Source: Heterobasidion occidentale
Taxonomy: Eukaryota; Basidiomycota; Agaricomycetes; Russulales; Bondarzewiaceae
Length of the DNA: 64,000 bases
Assembly: GCA_039111635.1 (NCBI GenBank)
Contig: JBCAQO010000001.1
Span: 3,658,001 to 3,722,000 of the forward strand
Direction: 5' to 3'
The position numbers and the translations under genes were made by a program. Under the pieces are notes generated by a model. The model was not told where the DNA came from, did not search any database, and worked only from the letters and a program-made list of their open reading frames with translations. The stretch's first letter is position 1. Each line of letters begins with the position of its first letter. Shown here piece by piece: positions 56,459-64,000 of this stretch.

Positions 56459-57143
56459 CCATCTGAGAAATGCCTCCTTGTATTAAGCTCAAATTATCAA
56501 TAATTTTGTGAAAATTTACTGAAATAGCATTAGAGATTTTTTGCTTACCCCCCTCTATCTTAGAGCTAATTAGACCAGCTAATTAAAGCTAATTAGTCAT
56601 ATAGATTTTGGCTATTCAAGTACTATCATTTCTTATCATTACTGTAACCTAGAAATATCTATAGAAGTCACTAGTTGAATATTTAAGGCTGAAGTCTCAC
56701 CTTATAATAAACTTGCCCTTGGCCAAAGTTGAACCTACTTAGTTATCTTGGTAATTCAAATATATCAATATAATTTAGGCAATCTCAACATTTTTGATCT
56801 TATTACTCAGTCATTTCTTATCTATTTTAGATCAATAAATATTCAAAAAATGAGGCTTTCATGATCTCAATTTATGTACCAAGTAAAAATATGATACTCT
56901 AATTAAAAATAGAGAATACACTCTATGTAGGATAAAAAATATTTTAGCACTTACACAATTTGGATTTAGAGTGTGTAATATTGTAATTGAGTTGTAGATT
57001 TTGAGTAAACTCTAGTATCATAAGCAATATGGTGTTTTATTGCAGATTTAATTATTCATAATACATCCTAATTATCTTAGATAAGCATTGTCAATAATTA
57101 GGTATAATTTGGATCTAATATAAGGAGGGGATTTTCTAGATAA
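56459..57143 (-). mobile_element. Second copy of the MITE-like element
   Basis: Left end is CATCTGAGAAATGCCTCC; right end in reverse is TTATCTAGAAAATCCCCTCC, so the termini are inverted repeats of the same type as at 13875-14637. Internal blocks match that copy in reverse, for example GTTGAGATTGCCT and GGTTCAACTTTGG. The A-box half of the tRNA-like segment is absent. Confidence 0.65.
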
Positions 57144-57730
57144 GAGAGTGGACTCTCTTTTCCTCTACAACAGATGACTTGTGGAGGAACCCAACTGAGG
57201 ACTTAATAGGCAGTGAGTCTATTATACATGATAGAGACTTGAGAATAATAATAGCTATAAGATGATTCTGGTGTTTTGTCAGATCATGTAAGAAAATCTC
57301 AGATCTGACAAAGTTTATAAAGTGTGAGCTAGGAAGGTAGCCAGATGCCAGGCATAGTGCAGAGATTGACTGTATTACAGATGAACAAGCTAAAGATCTT
57401 CTTAGATCTCATCTCATTTATACATACATTGATCTACTTTAGGGCTAGATCAGGATCTGGTCTGTGCTTCAAGAAGTAGACCTATGGCTTGATAAGCAAG
57501 TGTATCAAGGAATAGGTCTGTAGCAGTCAACAATCAAGATCTATAAGCCATGACAATTGTCTCTGTTATTGAAGCACTAAAGTACAGTATTACAAATATC
57601 TAGTGATATTTAGAAACCAGGGTCCAATCAGGGGCTGAAGGCTGTCCAAAGCATAAGTCAGCATTCATGCTGAAGCATGTGAATGTGTAGTCTCATTCCA
57701 TGACCACTTACCTTCACGTGGTGAAGGGTC
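57144..57730 (-). repeat. LTR remnant of the G1 family, minus strand
   Basis: In reverse it carries the LTR1 blocks CACAGACCAGATCCTG, AGCTTGTTCATCTGTAATAC, CTCTGCACTATGCCTGG and TCTGTTGTAGAGGAAAAG-like sequence. Both ends are missing. Confidence 0.65.
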
Positions 57731-57860
57731 TTGTATCAAAGTAGTGATTACCAAAGGGGTCCACATGGTGGCGCATTATCTCATAGGCAAGCTACAAAAC
57801 ATTTTGAACCCCAAAAGGGTCATAAGACATTATGTAATATCTTAGATCTTTCCACAAAGA
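57731..57860. other. Short unassigned gap
   Basis: Nothing recognised between the LTR remnant and the second helicase gene. Confidence 0.3.
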
Positions 57861-59253
57861 TTGAATAGTGTTCATGCTGCCGTTTTGTCAAAAAAACACC
57901 ACAACACTGTCAATCGGGCATGGATAATGCATACAAATCTACAGACACCTCCTAAGACACCAACCAGACTTACAAACTCCAAATCCAAGCTCTCATGCAC
58001 TCAACATAGGTCCCCCTATCCCAATAACTCTGCCCCTAACACCATACAACCATCCACTGGAAAACAATAGCCCTGGGTTCCGAAAACATTGCTAACATCA
58101 GAACTGGTGGATGCAACTGAGAAGATATTTGGTTACCAACCTCAGCAGTGGCAGACTAACACTACAATTAAGATATTGGAGGGGCACAACACTTTCATTC
58201 TTGCTCTGACCAGTGTGGGCAAGTTGCTTGTGTTCACAATGCTTGCAATTGCAGTGGAGTTGACAGAGAGTCAAGGGCTTGTTGTAGTGATCTGTCCGTT
58301 GAAGGCACTGCAGCTAGATCAGGTATGTGCTTCACTTTCTCGGAGAGAAACCACTTACTGATTGGATATAGGTCAACCGACTGAACTCAGTGCACCGTGG
58401 GGATGTATCTGAGACACACAACACGGAGGCCCCACTGAAGATTCATGCACTGGCAATCAATGAAGATAATAATGATGATCAGGTCTTCAAACTGCTAGAG
58501 ACGGACAAAATATGTATCTGCTATGCATCCTCAGAAAGTCTCCTCCATAATAGCTGCTTTAAGCAGCATTTCAGATTCCAGACTTTTTGACGGCAACAGA
58601 TTGTGACGGTGATTGATGAGGCACACATCATCCAGCAATGGCAAGATGATTTCTGTAAGGACTACAGTGAGCTTCAGACACTGCACATCATTGCCAGCAC
58701 TAAAATCCCTATGGCTGTGTTTTCAGCCACCACACCGACACACATCTTTGAAACTATGTATTTATCACTTGGTTTGGATAGCACATGTCTGTTCTGGGGC
58801 ATCAACTTGGGGGCTGACTGACCAAATCTTGTGCAAGTCATTCGCCCCATGCAATATGCCACCAAGATATTCATGGCTCTGTTTGCATTTATCCCTAAAG
58901 ACTTAACTGCTTTGTCATCACTAGAAAAACTGCCCAAGATGATATTTTACTTCAAATTGAGGCATCAGGCTCGAGAGGCGTGCAACATATTGCACGCACT
59001 GCTGCCGCACAGTCTGCGTAAGTGTCTATATGCCTTTACTGGCACAAATTCTGAGAGTTTTAGAGTAGGGGCTATGGCACTGTTTGAGTTAGGGATAATC
59101 AGATGGCTATTTGCCACGGATGCTGCAAGAATAGGATGTGACATATCAGATATCAGCACTTTGGTTGTGTATGGCCTGCAAGACCTGTGTTCTGTGTTCC
59201 AGAAGAGAGGAAGAGCCAGTCATCGAGCAGGCTTGATGTATTGTCAAGTGTGA
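57861..59253 (+). pseudogene. Second RecQ-like helicase pseudogene
   Basis: Exon 1 (about 57861-58322) has one TAG at 58068 and encodes LVDATEKIFGYQPQQWQ and the motif I region ALTSVGKLLVF, where a GKS or GKT is expected. Intron is 58323-58371 (GTATGT to ATATAG). Exon 2 has LLETDKICICYASSE, motif II VIDEAHIIQQWQ near 58608, motif III AVFSATTP, the C domain with FATDAARIGCDISDI and motif VI QKRGRASHRAG. TGA codons at 58588 and 58819 fit CGA changed by C-to-T. A Cys-rich piece near 59440-59522 (CLCGACSSC) may be the end of the gene, cut by the E LTR. It differs clearly from the H1 helicase, so it is not a recent duplicate. Confidence 0.82.
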
Positions 59254-59522
59254 TCTGCAAGGTACAAGAGCAGGAACTCAGTCGTCCACTTATACGATGG
59301 ATAACAACTGATATTGGATCTACCTGCAAGGTACAAGAGCAGGAACTATGACAAGTATAAGTATGTATCCGAGAGTAAGTACAAAGGATGCTCACCTCAG
59401 TCATCCGCTTATATGGTAGATAACAACTGAGGTGCACAAGTAGCATAGCCGCAAAAATAAGTACCAGGCTCTGCCTTAAGCATGCGGAGCCAGATGGCTG
59501 TCTGTGTGGCGCTTGCAGCAGC
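59254..59522 (+). repeat. Local direct repeats behind helicase 2
   Basis: CTGCAAGGTACAAGAGCAGG occurs twice (near 59250 and 59330), and a block with CTCAGTCRTCC and GATAACAACTGA occurs twice (near 59278 and 59397). The final 80 bp read as a Cys-rich coding segment that may belong to the helicase. Confidence 0.5.
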
Positions 59523-60154
59523 TGTTATGAACTGCTCGTTCAGTAACCCAAGAGTAACAAGTTCTTCACTAGGTCACACAAAGAATAGAGTGGTGGACGA
59601 AGTCTCAACTGTATTAGAAGTTTAATACAGAGGGGATAGTGAAGGTCCTACTGTAGAAAGACAGTAGGGAACAAAAGTAGGTACATGGAGATACCTAAGA
59701 ACAAAGTGTCCGTATAGGAAGATATGAACAAACGAGGAAAATAGACTGAAGATCCTCAGCCTATTCTATGGGCCCTATATACCATATAGGGTCTAGGGTA
59801 AGAGTCAGTGTGCTTCTCCGGGTACCCATCCTAGGAGAGCTGTGGCCGCCGTCTCTCTCAGCCGGTGCCTACTCTTGTACTTCTCTAGTTGCACCAATCC
59901 ATCCAGGTGCGACGAGGTGCTTACCCATAAGCCCTAAGCCTATGGCATGTGAATGCCTACTTTGTCAATCCGCTATACCTGTGACCCTGTCATATATCCT
60001 CTACTGATGTCTTGAAGAACCATTGGTTCAGTTGGCTCCTAAGGACATGCCAAATACCTTGATGTACGCTCCATAGTGGAGCCACCTAGCATGTGATGTT
60101 TGATCCATTGGTTAGACATGGCCCCAAAGGGCCCCAATGAGTCAAGTCATAACA
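59523..60154 (-). repeat. 3' LTR of element E, copy 2
   Basis: Plus-strand text TGTTATGAACTGC to AAGTCATAACA, 632 bp, reverse of 51373-51986. The complement of a polypurine tract (TTACCCCCTCCC) follows at 60155. Confidence 0.82.
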
Positions 60155-62684
60155 TTACCCCCTCCCTACGTCCCTGTGCCTGAAGGGACAACTTCCTCGA
60201 GCAGTAAGGAAGCCCATCTCATTCCACGCACAATTTGCTTTCTGGTCGTCCAAGGATCAGAGTGTGTCTCCCCAATATGACTGCATTTTCTGGGGCAAGG
60301 ACCGACTTACGTTGTTTACAACGCCTAGGAGTTTTCCATCTCCGTTGACTGTGTTTGATATAAGAGCGCCCCGGGTTTCCAAGCCGTGCCTCCACTGATG
60401 TTTTCCTTCATCAGATGTTTTGATGCAAGCTGCCATTCAAGGTGGCTGCGTGTTTGACTCTGCTGTCGAAGAAGTTATCTTTGTGCATGTGCCCCATTTG
60501 ATATTAACTTCCAGTAGGCATCTGGACACAGGAACCGCTCGATGCAGGACAACCTGCATGCATTTGATAGCCCAGTCCTGCTTCTAGGATGGTGTCTAGA
60601 AAGGTGTCACGAGCAAATGATTATGTGATGAGTAGAAACGCATCTGTGAATGTCTGTGTTGTTCTTATTCAGAATGCCAAAGGCCATGCTTCAGTGTTTC
60701 CAGGATAGATCTTCTCCTCTGTGATCTCCAGTATCGAGGGGGACTCCAGGTGTGTGTGGGTTGCTCGCTTTCTTCAGGCTTAGGCCCACCAACCTATGCA
60801 AATCCAGCAAGACCCCTTTGAAGATCCCTAACTCTGTCAGCCCCATATGGTGGCCCATCCAGGTTAGAGGTTGAGTGTTCGTCCAGTGTTTGTTTGTCAC
60901 ATGGGAGCGAGCATGCAGCCGCGCTCCACATATTGAACACAAGGTAAGGATTTTGAAGAATAGACTTGTATGTCGTCTATAGACTCTTGACTAGTTTCTT
61001 GAATAGACTTTGGTGTCCACATTGATGGTGATTATTGCAGGGTCAGCGTAAGGTATGTCCTGGTAGTTTAACGTCGTGCTAGATGCTTGTAGTTTTGCGT
61101 CTTTGTGGACGTCAGCTAGTTTATCCTTAAGTCATTGTGAACTGAGGCTAGTTTATGCATAAGTCGTTGTGGACTAAGGCTATCCATCTCCAACGTAGGA
61201 GTACCTGTAAACAAGATAGCAGACATTTCTGCATGCTGGAACATCCATTGGTGACGTGCATAGGGCCCTAGACCAGGTCCTACTTCTTGACAGGGTTTCC
61301 ATTGAGGAAAGATGGTGATGGTTTATGCTATATCAAACAGGATAACTTATAGAGGTGTGTCCTGAATAGACTTGAAGGTGGAAGCCTATTTTGACACAAC
61401 TCACATGGCCCTGTAAAGGAAGGGCAGCCCAGTTTAACATCATAGAGGACAGTTGTAGTTTATAGTCATTGCGGACGTCCTGCTATTTCCTGGCTTGAAC
61501 CTCCCGAGCCTCGATAGATTTAATCCTCCGGGGTGAGGGTAGTTTAAGGTCGTTTTGGACTGGTTGGTGTCCAAGGTTGTGGACATCAACCACAACTCCT
61601 ATGTCTGAAGGAGCAAGTAGTTTATCGTCATTGCGGACGGAGTGGTGACTTCATTGTGTTCAAAGTCACCGCTCACAATCCCTGTACTTGAAGGGACAGT
61701 AGTTTAACATTGTTGCGGACTATTGGGCCTGGAAGCGGTAATTCCAGCTCCAATACAATCCCTAGAACAAAGGGACAATAGTTTAACGTCATTTTGGACG
61801 TTTGAACCAAGGCACAATCCCAGTTGCCTCTTGACTGGCCCTTGAAGCGGAATCCTTGCTTTGGACTTCAAGGGTAGAATAGGCGTGCCATGGAGCAGTC
61901 GTAGTCTTGTAAGATGGCTGACAACCCGCTCCATGTTCCCAAACCCCTCGCATGGAATTGAACCGTGTCAACCCCATATTCTTTTACCATAGGGCATATG
62001 GAATATGGAAGCGCCTTGACCTAGTTGGTAGGGTTCTGCAATGGTGGGATCTTCACTTCCACCATCAGCCAGAATACAACCATGTTCCGAGGGTCTTGGT
62101 AGTTTTAGCATCATTCTGGACAATAACTAGTTTATAGTCATTGCGGACCAAGCCTTTCGTAGTTTTACATTGTTGCGGATGTAAGTCCTTTTCTTGTCCA
62201 TTTTGGCTACTTAGTGGAGTGCAACCACTATGTGCATGCATCTTGATAGGGCCCCCTAATGCGGAAAAGACCCTGTAAAACTGGAGATCTAAAGTGGGAT
62301 ATCTAAACACCTGTTAGACCTTGATAGTGAGGTAAGGTCCATCATTCCCTAATGGTGAACATGCAACACGATCTTCCCACCAGGATTCTTGCATCATTCG
62401 TAGCTTTTCGGTCTCACCACAAGATCAAAAAGCCAGCGTACCAGTACCAAGGTTATGTCAAATAGAGGACCTCCTAATGCGGAAAGGGCCCTGTAAAACT
62501 GGAGATCCAAGTGGGATGTCCGTTCGCTTGTCAGAATACCTCTTGACAATGAGAGTGTGAAATGTGTCCTGTCTGTGGACCAGAGGGCTGAATGCAAATA
62601 GTCAGGTACTTCCCCTGCCTTCTTATCTTTTCACAGTTTAACATCATGCAGGACGTCCGTTTGGCATCCTGTGTGTGGAACCGG
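60155..62684 (-). mobile_element. Element E, copy 2: non-coding 3' region
   Basis: Read on the minus strand this is the stretch between a coding end (63836) and the 3' LTR. It has no long ORF. It contains the motif array (61060-62660), the block with GGAATATGGAAGCG, and segments matching copy 1 at 49260-49440 (for example TTTTGACACAACTC) and 51029-51250. Confidence 0.65.
61060..62660 (-). repeat. Short-motif array in element E, copy 2
   Basis: About 14 degenerate copies of TAGTTTAACGTCATTG, usually followed by CGGAC or TGGAC, near 61064, 61088, 61118, 61146, 61431, 61455, 61541, 61617, 61690, 61779, 62099, 62129, 62159 and 62635. Spacing runs from about 24 to more than 400 bp, so this is an interspersed motif, not a tandem repeat. 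Confidence 0.65.
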
Positions 62685-63762
62685 TGATGAGCATGCACCC
62701 GCGCTAGGGTCCGAGGGAGGTATTTGGGAAGCTTTGGGGGAGACACCAAACAATGCTAGACGAGTACCAAAGACGCCGACTTGCACCAAACACGGTCGGT
62801 CCTACCCGACCGACCGCAAGCCACCGAAGGACGTTCAGCAGCACTTGGGTCAGTTCGCCCACACTTCACATACTTACCATAACCGCACAGGAGTGTTACG
62901 ATAGGTGTTTACGAGATCGGAGCCAGTATTCCGTGTCGGCCGATGTGCTCCGTGAGTCGGTCGGTCCTTATTGCTTATCTTCCCGACTTCCACATGGTCG
63001 GTCAAATGTGATCTTGCACCATTACTTGGCCACCCTGGTCGTACGTTACTTCTTTCTTATTTTCATTGGTGCTCCAACGCCTGTTCCTGCTACCTACGCT
63101 CGGGCGACGGATCCCGAACGTTCGGGATTTCGCCATCGCTGATTAACTTTTACCTTATCACCTTTGGAACCCATATGGACATCTCACCTACCTTCTTATC
63201 TTCTTTGTTCGCTAGGGCTTGGCGCCCATTCGACATCTACTCTCATTGCTTGTTCGATATTTTACTTAGGGGCTCTGTTTACTATAAAAACCTACATACA
63301 ACTCTGGAATAAACCAGCTTTCGCACCCCACAAGTTCAGAGCTCATTCGCACTCGTCTCAACCATTGAAATCGTCTTTATTGACTCCCGAAAACTCGTCA
63401 TCCTCGTTGTTCGGCCTCATTCGCGTTTGTACTCGTCTCTTCGCTCATACCCCTCGTCCTCCCTCATATATTGTCAGAGGCCCGTGTGGCTCTTGAAGCA
63501 CAAAGTTGTCGGTTGCGACACTACCTTCTCGTTACTGACTGAATCCCCGACTCGACCGACCGAATGTTCGGTCGGGGTTCGGCGCAGTCCCGGAACCGTT
63601 TGGGCGCTATAATCTCATACTCCCCGTTGTTTCTCAGTACGCCTTCAATTTCTAAAGTCATCACTAACAATTCCTTGTGTATCAGATACTAGCTCCAGCA
63701 CCCCTGCCTTAGAGGTTGTTTTAGTGTTGTGCTCGGCACTTAGAGCCACCTCTAGCGTATCA
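62685..63762 (+). repeat. Solo LTR, family B, in element E copy 2
   Basis: TGATGAGCATGCACCC to CTCTAGCGTATCA, 1078 bp, flanked by CCGG on both sides (62681-62684 and 63763-63766). The TATAAAAA core is at about 63283. It looks the least decayed of the family B copies. Confidence 0.93.
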
Positions 63763-63835
63763 CCGGTACCTGTGGTGCGGAGGGTCCTTTCCTCTCTATC
63801 ACCTCTTGAGACAAGGGGTTCCTCAACTCCCTTGT

Positions 63836-64000
63836 CTAATATCCTCCACCGATGTCCCCATAGTCCCCATACCCTTCGTCTGGCCTGTAATAGGGGTCGT
63901 CATTGTCATAGTTTCCGTCTTCAACCTCGTCCCATGCATCTAGTTCTGCTTGAGTCCAGGCAGCAGTTCTTGGAGTTGGTCGCTGGCGGTCTTGAGCTCG
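63836..64000 (-). CDS. C-terminal end of an element E protein (partial)
   Basis: An open frame enters from the window edge and reads RPTPRTAAWTQAELDAWDEV, then an acidic Asp/Tyr/Gly-rich tail (NYDNDDPYYRPDEGYGDY) and a TAG stop at 63836. The tail resembles low-complexity Gag or pol ends. No domain is visible in 54 residues. It is upstream of the motif array in the sense direction of E. Confidence 0.5.
   Translation of the reverse strand, partial: RAQDRQRPTPRTAAWTQAELDAWDEVEDGNYDNDDPYYRPDEGYGDYGDIGGGY

Noticed and set aside
57144..59522. A second H1-type unit around helicase 2
   Set aside because: No GGGCACACTGG-type ends and no DUF6589 sequence are found near it; the flanks are an LTR remnant and the E LTR.
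61060..62660. CRISPR-like array
   Set aside because: Repeats are degenerate, unevenly spaced and inside an LTR element of a eukaryote; there are no uniform spacers and no cas genes.

Overview
This window is repeat-rich DNA from a fungal genome, most likely a basidiomycete of the Agaricomycetes. The inference rests on a DUF6589-type gene, a Plavaka-like transposase tail, RecQ-like helicase pseudogenes of the expanded fungal kind, and very short GT-AG introns (46-67 nt). I see no intact housekeeping gene. Almost every base belongs to a transposable element or its debris, nested up to four deep.

Layout. 1-1296: Ty1/copia integrase debris and a broken LTR. 2241-12572: a nearly full Ty3/gypsy chromovirus (called G1) with two LTRs, gag, pol, a chromodomain and an extra 3' ORF behind its own TATA box. 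12628-13326: a Plavaka-like remnant. 13318-48590: one large minus-strand Ty3/gypsy element (G3), split by younger insertions. Inside its integrase gene sits a unit called H1 (19670-38355), bounded by inverted repeats and a 10-bp target duplication. H1 carries a RecQ-like helicase and a DUF6589 gene, transcribed divergently, plus a Pro-rich ORF. Inside the helicase of H1 sits a 12-kb plus-strand Ty3/gypsy element (G2, 20802-32787), and inside the pol gene of G2 sits a solo LTR. 48660-51986 and 59523-64000: two oppositely oriented pieces of another LTR element (E) with a scattered short motif array. 52540-56458: a third copy of the antisense gene carried by G2 and G3. 57861-59522: a second RecQ-like helicase pseudogene.

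Themes. (1) H1 looks like a DNA transposon that mobilises a RecQ-like helicase together with a DUF6589 protein; I know of no description of such a unit. (2) G2 and G3 carry, between pol and the 3' LTR, a gene on the opposite strand whose two introns are conserved in all three copies, so it must once have been spliced from an antisense transcript. (3) The solo and full LTRs of families A and B leave 4-bp target duplications centred on CG (GCGG, ACGT, ACGC, CCGG, CCGT, GCGC). (4) Decay is dominated by what look like C-to-T changes, including CpG changes that turned catalytic Asp and Glu codons of RT, RNase H and integrase into Asn and Lys. All genes named here are pseudogenes or fragments as they stand. 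LTR family names (A, B, C, D, E, LTR1) are labels for this report only.
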